The notes under the pieces were generated by a model. The model was not told the DNA's origin. It did no database searches and was given only the letters and a program-made list of their open reading frames with translations. This document shows, one piece after another, positions 49,466 through 57,578 of a DNA stretch of 64,000 bases; position 1 is the stretch's first letter, and every line of letters starts with the position of its first letter. The stretch lies in NCBI GenBank assembly GCA_026014815.1, contig JAOZHP010000072.1, positions 62,001-126,000 of the forward strand. The letters are read 5' to 3'. Source of the stretch: Candidatus Bathyarchaeota archaeon. GTDB taxonomy: Archaea > Thermoproteota > Bathyarchaeia > TCS64. The position numbers and the translations under genes are program-made.

Positions 49466-50509
49466 ATGACTATGATCAATGTTGACGGCTCCATGATGGA
49501 GGGAGGGGGACAACTCCTCCGTATGGCTACCACCTACAGCGCCATCCTCAGTGAACCCATCAAAGTCAACAACATTAGGGCAAACCGTAGCCCTCCGGGG
49601 TTGAAACCACAGCATTTAACGACACTTCTTACTGCATCAAAGATGTGTCGAGGGGAGCTGAAAGGAGCTAAACCCGGTTCCACTGAAATCGAGTTTCATC
49701 CGGGAGTCATCAAAGGGGGAGATTACCACGTAGATATCGGTACTGCGGGCAGCGTCTCCCTTCTCCTTCAATGCCTAGCCCCCATCGCGACATACGCGGA
49801 CTCACCAGTCAAGTTAAGTGTAAGAGGAGGCACCGCGGTGGCGTGGTCTCCGACTATATGTTTTGTGAAGAACGTTGTTTGGGGAGCCTTCAGATCTATG
49901 GGAATGAGCCTCAAGCTCGGTGTGATTAAGCATGGGTTCTATCCCAAGGGCGGTGGAGAAGTTGAGGCGTTAATCAAGCCTGTGAGGGAGCTCAGGGGCT
50001 TCACCATTGATCATGGGTCTGTGGAAACCATTCATGGATCATCTCTTTGTGGACGACTTCCAAGCCACGTAGCTGAGAGGCAGGCAGCATCGGCTCAGAG
50101 AGTTCTCAGTGAGACAGGAATCGAATCAATGATAGAAGTTGCCTCTCTGGAGGGAATAGACACTCCTCGTTCTCCGGGAAGCATGATCTGTCTCTGGGCA
50201 GAAAACATGCCAATGGGCGCTGACTCGCTGGGAAAGCGGGGAAAGCCAGCGGAGAAAGTTGGAGCTGAGGCAGCGATTAGCCTTTTGAGGCAGTTGAAGA
50301 CAGGAGCCAGCGTGGATTATCACACCTCGGATCACTTGATCCTTCCATGCAGCCTCGCAAGGGGCCAATCCAGTTTCAAGACCAGCAGGTTGACTCTTCA
50401 CACTCTCACAGCTATTGAACTCGCGAAGATGTTCACGGGCGCCGAGTTCAAGGTAAGTGGCAGGGAGGGGAAACCCGCGACGATACTCTGTAACGGCGTT
50501 GGTAAGTAG
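49466..50509 (+). CDS. rtcA: RNA 3'-terminal phosphate cyclase
   Basis: VDGSMMEGGGQLLRMATTYSAIL; NNIRANRSPPGLKPQHLT; GTAGSVSLLLQCL; GFYPKGGGEVE. Confidence 0.94.
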   Translation: MTMINVDGSMMEGGGQLLRMATTYSAILSEPIKVNNIRANRSPPGLKPQHLTTLLTASKMCRGELKGAKPGSTEIEFHPGVIKGGDYHVDIGTAGSVSLLLQCLAPIATYADSPVKLSVRGGTAVAWSPTICFVKNVVWGAFRSMGMSLKLGVIKHGFYPKGGGEVEALIKPVRELRGFTIDHGSVETIHGSSLCGRLPSHVAERQAASAQRVLSETGIESMIEVASLEGIDTPRSPGSMICLWAENMPMGADSLGKRGKPAEKVGAEAAISLLRQLKTGASVDYHTSDHLILPCSLARGQSSFKTSRLTLHTLTAIELAKMFTGAEFKVSGREGKPATILCNGVGK

Positions 50510-50532
50510 CTTATATTCGCCAGTTCACCAAC

Positions 50533-51873
50533 ATGGTTAGAGAATCGAGGCACATGATCACTCTACATTATCGAAGTGGCAGGATACAGTTGGAGGGCGG
50601 AGAGTTGATGTTAGATAGTCTTGAGTCCTCAGACGAGTATCCCGCCTACAAGTATAGGGAGATCAAGGAACGCCTCGAAGCATCAAGTACCGATTACACT
50701 GACAAAGCCCTCGATAAGCTGACTCCATCGAAGCTGGAGACGGATATCAAGTTAAGGGACTATCAGGAACAAGCTCTCACGGAGTGGAGTAGATACACAA
50801 GAGGCATCGTTGTGCTCCCCACAGGCGCAGGCAAAACCATATTGGCTGTGAAGGCTATGGAGTCCCTGCAAGCATCGACTCTCGTTGTTGTGCCAACCAT
50901 AGTCCTCGTGGATCAGTGGCGGGAGGTGCTTGAGAACGCCTTCAATGTTGAGGTAGGTGCATTGGGTGGTGGTCATCAGGAGATTAGACCTCTCACAGTT
51001 GCTACTTACGACTCTGCGAGTCTTCGCGCTAGAATCCTTGGAAACCGGTTCGAGTTCATCGTCTTCGATGAGGTACATCATCTAGCTGCCCCTACGTACA
51101 GGAGGATCGCGTCAAGGTATCTGTCTCCTCATCGTCTTGGGCTTACGGCGACGCTTCAGAAGGATGAGGCAACCATTGAACTCTTCAGTGAGTTGGTGGG
51201 CGATGTGGTCTTTGAGATGGGGGTGGACAGTCTCGCAGGCACCCATCTGGCTGAGTTCACCGTGAAGACGGTTCGGCTGCCGCTTACGGCCCACGAGAAA
51301 AACGAGTACGACCGCCAGTACGGGATCTACCGGAGTTTTCTGCAGCGAAGAGGGATCAGGATTCGGAGCAGCAGGGATTACCTCAGCTTCGTGAAGCGAA
51401 GCGGCAGGGACCCTGAGGCTAGGAGAGCCCTCCTCTCAAGGAACAGGGCCGTGAACATCGCTCTTAACAGTAGCACCAAGATCGCGTACCTGAAGAGCCT
51501 ACTCCAAGCTAACCCTGTGGATAAGACTCTCATTTTCACTAGTCACAATAAATTGGTGTACAGTCTAAGTAAGGAGCTTTTGATACCTGCCATCACTCAT
51601 CAGACGCCGAGGGAGGAACGGGGGCGTATCCTTAGCGGCTTTATGGATGGATCGTACAGGCGTATCGTGACCAGCCGTGTTCTTGATGAGGGTGTTGATG
51701 TTCCAGATGCAAGCATCGCGGTTATAATCAGTGGGTCAGGTAGTAACAGGCAGTTTATTCAGCGTCTGGGAAGGATTCTGAGGAAGAGGCCTGGGAAGCA
51801 GGCGGTTCTCTTTGAGCTTGTCTCGGCTGGCACCGTGGAGACACGTATCAGTGACAGGAGGAAAAAGAGTTGA
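50533..51873 (+). CDS. Superfamily 2 helicase, XPB/Rad25-like
   Basis: RDYQEQALTEWSRYTRGIVVLPTGAGKTILAVKAM; FDEVHHLAA; LGLTATLQKD; FIQRLGRILRKRPGK. Confidence 0.92.
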   Translation: MVRESRHMITLHYRSGRIQLEGGELMLDSLESSDEYPAYKYREIKERLEASSTDYTDKALDKLTPSKLETDIKLRDYQEQALTEWSRYTRGIVVLPTGAGKTILAVKAMESLQASTLVVVPTIVLVDQWREVLENAFNVEVGALGGGHQEIRPLTVATYDSASLRARILGNRFEFIVFDEVHHLAAPTYRRIASRYLSPHRLGLTATLQKDEATIELFSELVGDVVFEMGVDSLAGTHLAEFTVKTVRLPLTAHEKNEYDRQYGIYRSFLQRRGIRIRSSRDYLSFVKRSGRDPEARRALLSRNRAVNIALNSSTKIAYLKSLLQANPVDKTLIFTSHNKLVYSLSKELLIPAITHQTPREERGRILSGFMDGSYRRIVTSRVLDEGVDVPDASIAVIISGSGSNRQFIQRLGRILRKRPGKQAVLFELVSAGTVETRISDRRKKS

Positions 51874-53012
51874 TGCTGTCTACTGAGCATATCAGGGTGT
51901 ACAAGCGTAACGATGTTGTAAGGCCTGTATTCCTCAGTAACAAGATCAGCCTCGCCAAGACTCTAATCGCCGTATACAAGGATCATGTTGGCTCCAAAAG
52001 AGGGCCTCTAAAGGAGGCGTTATCTGACTGTGAGGAGCTTGGGTACGATTACAAGCTAGTCAGAGGCATGGCGGAGGTACTGGAATCCCGCGCTATCTTC
52101 AGGGTGGACGCAGCAGTACCACCATTAACGGCGAGAACTCGCGTGTTCACAGAGGCCGCGAAACACGTGATAACCGATGATAAGGACAGGGCGGAGATAC
52201 TGGGGGTTGTGGCAGAGAAGCTTAACGTTTCAATCGAGGCACTTGATGCGAGCCTGTACGCTGACCTTGAGGATGAGCAATCTATCGCTGAGTTTGATGA
52301 GCCGTCATCAGAGGAGCTTCACAGGTTCTACAACTACGTGAACACCGTGGCGTTGATGGCGTTCTCAAGGCAGATCAAGGCATCTGTCAACGGTTCAGAT
52401 GATTATCTTGTCATTCTTGCTGAGGCTATTGGGGATGCTGAGGCCACTAAGACGCGGAGTATGACTTCAGTAGTAATCCACCTCAAGGTTACTAATAGGT
52501 TGAACCAGAGAGGCAGCAAGGTAGACGAGTTTCTTGCACGGCTGTTGAAAGCTGATGACTGGAGTCTTGAGGCTCAGATAGTGTATCCTTCCCGGAACAA
52601 AAAGTACCATACTTTATCGCTTAGCAAGACGAGTCATGGCGGATTACTTGAAAAAGACCCGGAGCAGATAGAGGACGTAATCGAGATCAAGCCAAGGGCA
52701 CCCAAGAAGCCAGCATACGGGGATATAATAGTGTTGGAGGAGCTGGCAGCCAAGAAGGGCGTCACCGAGACCGCGGTCCTTAGGGAGATCAAACGTGAGG
52801 GTTTCACCTACAGGGACCTTGGAGGGGTTCTGGTGTTGCCTGAGAAGCTTGATGGGCTCAAGGATGCGTTGGATAACGTGGGGTCACTCGGTGAGGCGAG
52901 GAGCATTTTGAGGAGTCACGGTGTGAGGAACTTCATGCCGGTGCTTGAGGCGATGGGGTATCAGGTGGAGTGGGGTAAGCCCCGGAGTAGTAGCCGGGTC
53001 TACAGGCTTTAA
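51870..53012 (+). CDS. Bax1-like nuclease (DUF790), XPB partner
   Basis: Overlaps XPB gene; DUF790-like composition (LKVTNRLNQRGSKVDEFLARLLKADDWSLEAQIVYPSRNKKYHTLSLSK). Confidence 0.85.
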   Translation: MMLSTEHIRVYKRNDVVRPVFLSNKISLAKTLIAVYKDHVGSKRGPLKEALSDCEELGYDYKLVRGMAEVLESRAIFRVDAAVPPLTARTRVFTEAAKHVITDDKDRAEILGVVAEKLNVSIEALDASLYADLEDEQSIAEFDEPSSEELHRFYNYVNTVALMAFSRQIKASVNGSDDYLVILAEAIGDAEATKTRSMTSVVIHLKVTNRLNQRGSKVDEFLARLLKADDWSLEAQIVYPSRNKKYHTLSLSKTSHGGLLEKDPEQIEDVIEIKPRAPKKPAYGDIIVLEELAAKKGVTETAVLREIKREGFTYRDLGGVLVLPEKLDGLKDALDNVGSLGEARSILRSHGVRNFMPVLEAMGYQVEWGKPRSSSRVYRL

Positions 53013-53062
53013 GTAACGTATATATCGTGCCTACCCTACTCAACTCTGATAAGTGAGGCAAA

Positions 53063-53668
53063 ATGGGCTATCAAACAATTCAAGGAGCGACCACTGTTGG
53101 ACTCATTTGCAGTGACGGTGTGATTCTGGCCAGCGAGAAGAGGGTAAGCTGGGGCAGACTGGTGTCAAGCAGACACGGAATAAAGGTTTTCAAGCTCACC
53201 GATAACGTAGGTCTAGCCTTCGCTGGTCTCATGAGTGATATGCAGGCATTGGTGAGGGAGGCTTCGGCGTACGCTAACCTGTTCAGGCTTGATAAGGGGA
53301 GGCCCATTACTACCAAGGCGTTGAGTAAGCTCATCAGTAACATGTTGTTCAATAGGCGGATGATGCCTCTTCTCATGGAGACGGTTGTGGGCGGCTATGA
53401 TGCTGATGGTCCGAGTTTGTATAGTTTGGATCTTGCGGGGAGTCTGATCCCTGATGAGTTCATTGCCGCTGGGAGTGGTGCTCCTATCGCTATAGGTGTG
53501 TTGGAGGCGGATTACAGTAAGGAGATGGACTGTGAGGCGGGAGCAGAGCTGGCTGTGAAGGCTATAAAGTCAGCTATCGCGCGTGACGCTGTGAGCGGTG
53601 ATGGCATTGATATTCTCATCATTAGGGCTGATGGTGCTGAGGAGCGCACTATTTCGGTTCATAGCTGA
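53063..53668 (+). CDS. psmB: 20S proteasome beta subunit
   Basis: MGYQTIQGA/TTVGLICSDGVILASEKRVSWGRLVSSRHGIKVFKL; short propeptide before TTVG. Confidence 0.92.
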   Translation: MGYQTIQGATTVGLICSDGVILASEKRVSWGRLVSSRHGIKVFKLTDNVGLAFAGLMSDMQALVREASAYANLFRLDKGRPITTKALSKLISNMLFNRRMMPLLMETVVGGYDADGPSLYSLDLAGSLIPDEFIAAGSGAPIAIGVLEADYSKEMDCEAGAELAVKAIKSAIARDAVSGDGIDILIIRADGAEERTISVHS

Positions 53669-53925
53669 GATTTTTCTTACTATTACTTAATGTTTCGGTA
53701 ATTATCTGGTTTCTGTACAGTATTTGTTGTTTGTTGAGAATGGTTGGAAGTGGCGGTTATAATCTGACCAGACGAGGTTACGCAGAGGATATACGCCCCA
53801 ACAGCCGCCTCTTCCTTCCGTTACATGCCACTCTGATTCGGCTAAAAGCGTTTATGAAGCCAGAGTCCATTAATTTCGATTCTCGTCAATATTTATTTGC
53901 ATCGATGGATGCTTGGCTTGGTTTT

Positions 53926-53953
53926 TCGTAAACTTTTAAATTGGCGGTGATTG
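53926..53953 (+). promoter_or_regulatory. Putative tRNA-Ala promoter (BRE/TATA) resembling module M1
   Basis: TCGTAAACTTTTAAATTGGCGGTGATTG just upstream of the tRNA at 53968. Confidence 0.55.
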
Positions 53954-53967
53954 TTTCCCTTGGGTGC

Positions 53968-54043
53968 GGGCTGGTAGTTCAGGGGTATGAATGCTTGGTT
54001 CGCAACCAAGAGGTCGGGGGTTCAATTCCCCCCCAGTCCACCA
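53968..54043 (+). tRNA. tRNA-Ala(CGC), CCA encoded
   Basis: Acceptor GGGCTGG:CCAGTCC with G3:U70, anticodon arm CTTGG-TTCGCAA-CCAAG, T-arm GGGGGTTCAATTCCCCC, 3' ACCA. Confidence 0.92.
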
Positions 54044-54052
54044 TTCTGCTTC

Positions 54053-54147
54053 AAGTAACCTGTAATATTGGGAAAAAAAATTTCTTATTCTATCCACTGG
54101 GAGTTACGGAAAATGATTTTCCTGTCTTAGGGCATAACAGGTTACTT
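54053..54147. repeat. 95-bp inverted-repeat element next to tRNA-Ala with nested hairpin
   Basis: AAGTAACCTGT (54053-54063) and ACAGGTTACTT (54137-54147); inner GGAAAAT-G-ATTTTCC at 54108-54122. Confidence 0.6.
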
Positions 54148-54308
54148 ATTTTAAGGAAAAAATTGAGAATATTCCGTTATCCCTAGATTATTTTTTGATA
54201 CTCCAGCCTTTATCTATGAGCCGGGAGTTAGGGGTCGGGGGTTCAAATCTTCCTCTATCTGCATATATTGTCGATTTCCTACTGTGAGTATCCTACTCCC
54301 CTTTTTTC

Positions 54309-54336
54309 TCGTAAGTTTTAAGCGGTGATGCGCCCC
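54309..54336 (+). repeat. Module M1 copy A
   Basis: TCGTAAGTTTTAAGCGGTGATGCGCCCC. Confidence 0.85.
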
Positions 54337-54626
54337 GGAAAATCAGCTTTTCTTTATGAAGTTGCATTCGTCTCTGCACTGGATATGAACCTTTTTTCCC
54401 TCAGCCCTGCTTTCAATCCTATTAGAGCATCTATAGCAGTCCATGGCTGAGAAAAACCCCCGTGAAACCCACTGAGCCTTCTTTGCCGAGGAGGACAATA
54501 CAACAGCATGTACATCGGGCGAGATTTAAACGGATCAATCCACCAGATCAGTGCACACGCGTATAACAGTATCGCGCGCGCAGTAGATTATCTTTAAATA
54601 GATAGTAATGCATCTTGAATCTGATT

Positions 54627-55577
54627 ATGCCAGAAAATATTAGGTTCGGAGTTCATGATGGCATCGAAGGCTGGAACTTCGAGAGAGTGAAAGACTTCTG
54701 CTTAGAAGCTGAAACCCTTGGATTCGACTTCTTCACAGTCATGGACCATTTGATGAACCAGTGGGATCCACAGGGAGAGGGACCAATGGAGTGTTGGACA
54801 ACCCTTGCAGGACTAGCCGCGGTAACAAATAAGATCAAACTTGGCCCCCTTGTATCTTGTTATGGATACCACAGGCCCACGATGCTGGCGAAGATGGCTA
54901 CCTCAATAGACATCATTTCCAATGGACGGCTAATATTTGGATTAGGAGCCGGATGGCATGAGACCGAGTTCAAAGGCTTCACGGGTAGGTTTCCCTCGAC
55001 ACGAGAGAGGATGAGAGGACTGGAAGAGTCGTTGGAGATATGTAAGAGCATGTTCTCCAACGAATGGACTACCTATCATGGAAGGATCTATGAAGTCGAC
55101 AATGTTCAGAATAAACCGCAGCCAGTTCAAAGGCACATCCCCATCATTGTGGGGGGAGCGGGTGAGAAACGGACTCTCCGGATAGCGGCTAAACACGCTG
55201 ATATCAGCCATTTCTTGTCCCAGGGCTCCATCGAAGAGGATGCGAGGAAGTTCTCTGTTTTGGAGAAGCACTGTGAAGCTGTCGGGAGGGATTACACAGA
55301 CATCGTCAGGGGAACAGGTTTCCCGATATTTCTGGGCGCTTCGAAATCTGAGGTCATTTCTAAGTTTAGGAGATTTTGTGCCGAGTGTGATTGGCCTCCA
55401 CGAGTGATAGATTTCATGTTAGACAAGAGGAATCCAGTTCATGGATTTTTACCGGAGAACTATGTTGAGGCTCTACAGAGCTACATTGAAAAAGGCATCA
55501 CTTTCTTCACTTGCATGTTCTTAGATATCGACGATATGAGGACATTCGCTGAGGAAGTCATTCCAGAAGTCCTATGA
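54627..55577 (+). CDS. LLM-class flavin-dependent oxidoreductase
   Basis: FGVHDGIEGWNFERVKDFCLEAETLGFDFFTVMDH ... ISNGRLIFGLGAGWHETEFKGFT ... IPIIVGGAGEKRTLRIAAKHADI. Confidence 0.9.
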   Translation: MPENIRFGVHDGIEGWNFERVKDFCLEAETLGFDFFTVMDHLMNQWDPQGEGPMECWTTLAGLAAVTNKIKLGPLVSCYGYHRPTMLAKMATSIDIISNGRLIFGLGAGWHETEFKGFTGRFPSTRERMRGLEESLEICKSMFSNEWTTYHGRIYEVDNVQNKPQPVQRHIPIIVGGAGEKRTLRIAAKHADISHFLSQGSIEEDARKFSVLEKHCEAVGRDYTDIVRGTGFPIFLGASKSEVISKFRRFCAECDWPPRVIDFMLDKRNPVHGFLPENYVEALQSYIEKGITFFTCMFLDIDDMRTFAEEVIPEVL

Positions 55578-55647
55578 GTAATATCTCTTTACTTTTTTCC
55601 TGAACTAACATATTGTGTTACCTCCTTTCTTTATCCCAACTCTCATT

Positions 55648-55661
55648 TTCGCGCGCGCGAA
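55648..55661. repeat. Perfect alternating-CG palindrome
   Basis: TTCGCGCGCGCGAA, about 14 nt upstream of M1 copy B. Confidence 0.7.
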
Positions 55662-55674
55662 CCTTTACTTATTC

Positions 55675-55700
55675 ATAAGTTTTAAACGGTGATGCGCCCC
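55675..55700 (+). repeat. Module M1 copy B
   Basis: ATAAGTTTTAAACGGTGATGCGCCCC; 27 nt before ATG 55728. Confidence 0.85.
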
Positions 55701-55727
55701 ATTCAATGGTGCAAAGGCGGAAAGAAA

Positions 55728-56003
55728 ATGGCAAAGTATGTATATCTGTCGTATGTGATGCCGAAACCGGAACTGACTAGCGAGGTATTCCTAGAAAAGG
55801 TTCGACCACGGATGGAGAATGAGGAGGTAGAATACCTAGCCTTTGGACCCGCGATTGGGGTGCAGGAGGATTATTTACATATAAATAGCACCGATCTGGG
55901 GCTGAAGGAGTTCATAGACTTCCGCACGGAGGCCTTCACGGTCGACGGTAAAGACATGATAGATCACGCGAGGACTATAACCATCATTAACTACAGGGAG
56001 TAA
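55728..56003 (+). CDS. Small conserved-looking protein of unknown function
   Basis: MAKYVYLSYVMPKPELTSEVFLEKVRPRMENEEVEYLAFGPAIG; upstream M1 copy supports the later ATG. Confidence 0.55.
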   Translation: MAKYVYLSYVMPKPELTSEVFLEKVRPRMENEEVEYLAFGPAIGVQEDYLHINSTDLGLKEFIDFRTEAFTVDGKDMIDHARTITIINYRE

Positions 56004-56025
56004 TAACTCCCCTCCTTTTTTCCTC

Positions 56026-56074
56026 GTAAGTTTTAAGCGGTGATGCGCCTCCCCCATACTCTTTTCTTCACTTC
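56026..56074 (+). repeat. Composite repeat M1+M2 (copy C)
   Basis: GTAAGTTTTAAGCGGTGATGCGCCT-C-CCCCATACTCTTTTCTTCACTTC. Confidence 0.85.
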
Positions 56075-56119
56075 ACCGTAATCCTAGATTGATCAGAGAT
56101 AGTTGAGATCACGTACCAG

Positions 56120-56641
56120 ATGGTGTTGAGCACCCTCCAGACGGTGGCACTCATAGTAGGTATCACCTACTACCTGTTCATCATGAGGAACTCACAGAAA
56201 ACAAGGGAGTTAGCACTAAATGCTCAGGAACAGGCTCTTGAAACCAGACAGACTCAGCTCTTCATGGATGTATACAGGAGCCATACGACAAAGGAGCACC
56301 AGGCAGACGTTTCGGAGTTGTTGCTTAGTTGGGATTGGAATGATTTTGATGACTTCAAAGAGAAATATATGGTCCCGCCAGATAATGCGAAATATCTCAG
56401 TTATTTTGCGAATTTAGAGGGCTTGGGGCTACTTGTGAGAAATGGTTTGCTTGATGCTAATCTCGTCTATGACCTGCAGTATGTCTCGATTATCATGATC
56501 TGGGAAAAGTTCCTGCCCATAATACTTGAGTATAGGGAAGCATGGTCGACACCTCAATTATGGGGTACAGTAGAATATCTCTACGATGAGATGAAGAGAA
56601 TAAGAGTAGAGAGAAGCCACGGGGAAACAACCATCGAATAA
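56120..56641 (+). CDS. Single-TM protein of unknown function (DUF4760-like)
   Basis: TLQTVALIVGITYYLFIMRNSQKTRELALNAQEQALETRQTQLFMDVYR. Confidence 0.55.
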   Translation: MVLSTLQTVALIVGITYYLFIMRNSQKTRELALNAQEQALETRQTQLFMDVYRSHTTKEHQADVSELLLSWDWNDFDDFKEKYMVPPDNAKYLSYFANLEGLGLLVRNGLLDANLVYDLQYVSIIMIWEKFLPIILEYREAWSTPQLWGTVEYLYDEMKRIRVERSHGETTIE

Positions 56642-56671
56642 ACAATTTGCATAGCCTAAGCTCGAACATAA

Positions 56672-56694
56672 CCCCATACTCTTTTCTTAACTTC
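56672..56694 (+). repeat. Module M2 copy
   Basis: CCCCATACTCTTTTCTTAACTTC. Confidence 0.85.
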
Positions 56695-56710
56695 CACCTA
56701 ATGGTGGATA

Positions 56711-57502
56711 GTGTTTGCATTGCCGTACGTTGAAAGTGATGGTATCAATATTTATTATGAGGTTGAGGGCGAAGGCGCCCCCTTAATGCTCCTCCACGGA
56801 TTAGCTGGAAGTCTAAACGGCTTCAGAAACTTAGGCTACACAGAGAAGCTTAGCAAAGAACATCAATTGATCCTAATCGACGCACGAGGACATGGGAGAA
56901 GCGACAAACCCCATCAACCCGAGGCTTACAGGCTAAAACTCTTTGTAAACGACACCTTAGCAGTACTAGACGAACTTGGAGTAGAGAAGCCTCATTTTCT
57001 CGGTTACTCAATGGGAGGAATGGTGGGTCTAGGCATCGGCGTCTACTCTCCAGACAGATTCAGTTCATTGATTATTGGCGGCTGGGGAATGCGAGAGAGG
57101 CATACCGAGATGTCGATCAAATTTGAGCAGGGGTTAATAGAGAGATTTCAAAAGGGAATTGACGCAATGTGGTCTGTGCGTGCGGGGTCTCTCCAAGGGT
57201 TACCCTCTGAAGTGTTATCGAGGATGAAAGAGGAGTTTTACCTAAATGACCCGGAAGCACTCTTAGCGTTTCTTTCTGTAAGGGAACATGTTGGTTTCGA
57301 AGACTTTTTACCTTCGTTGGAGTTGCCCTGTTTATTCTATGCTGGTGATGAAGATTTTTTACATGATGGGGCCAAGCAGACGGCAGAGTTAATTCCGAAT
57401 GCAAGGTTTGTCTCTCTTCCGGGTTTGGATCATATGGGGGCTTTTCGACACAGCGACAAGGTTCTTCCCCATGTTTTAAGCTTCATTAAAGAAGCCGGTT
57501 AA
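56711..57502 (+). CDS. Alpha/beta hydrolase
   Basis: LMLLHGLAGSLNGFRNLGY; LIDARGHGRSDKPH; FLGYSMGGMVGLGIGVYSPDRF. Confidence 0.93.
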   Translation: MFALPYVESDGINIYYEVEGEGAPLMLLHGLAGSLNGFRNLGYTEKLSKEHQLILIDARGHGRSDKPHQPEAYRLKLFVNDTLAVLDELGVEKPHFLGYSMGGMVGLGIGVYSPDRFSSLIIGGWGMRERHTEMSIKFEQGLIERFQKGIDAMWSVRAGSLQGLPSEVLSRMKEEFYLNDPEALLAFLSVREHVGFEDFLPSLELPCLFYAGDEDFLHDGAKQTAELIPNARFVSLPGLDHMGAFRHSDKVLPHVLSFIKEAG

Positions 57503-57531
57503 ATCATACTCTAACTACGAAATATACCTAG

Positions 57532-57554
57532 CCCCATACTCTTTTCTTCACTTC
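57532..57554 (+). repeat. Module M2 copy
   Basis: CCCCATACTCTTTTCTTCACTTC. Confidence 0.85.
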
Positions 57555-57578
57555 GCCCTAATGATAAACGGTGTCTAG

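Noticed and set aside
48848-49615. 255-aa antisense ORF
   Set aside because: Antisense to the B3/B4 gene and the start of rtcA, no domain signature; shadow ORF.
54215-54262. Functional second tRNA gene
   Set aside because: Only a T-arm-like 3' portion is recognisable; no complete cloverleaf or acceptor pairing.
54320-54336. Box C/D sRNA reading of GTGATG in M1
   Set aside because: GTGATGC is one base off box C and no properly spaced CTGA D box follows in the copies checked; position after a TATA-like box fits a promoter better.
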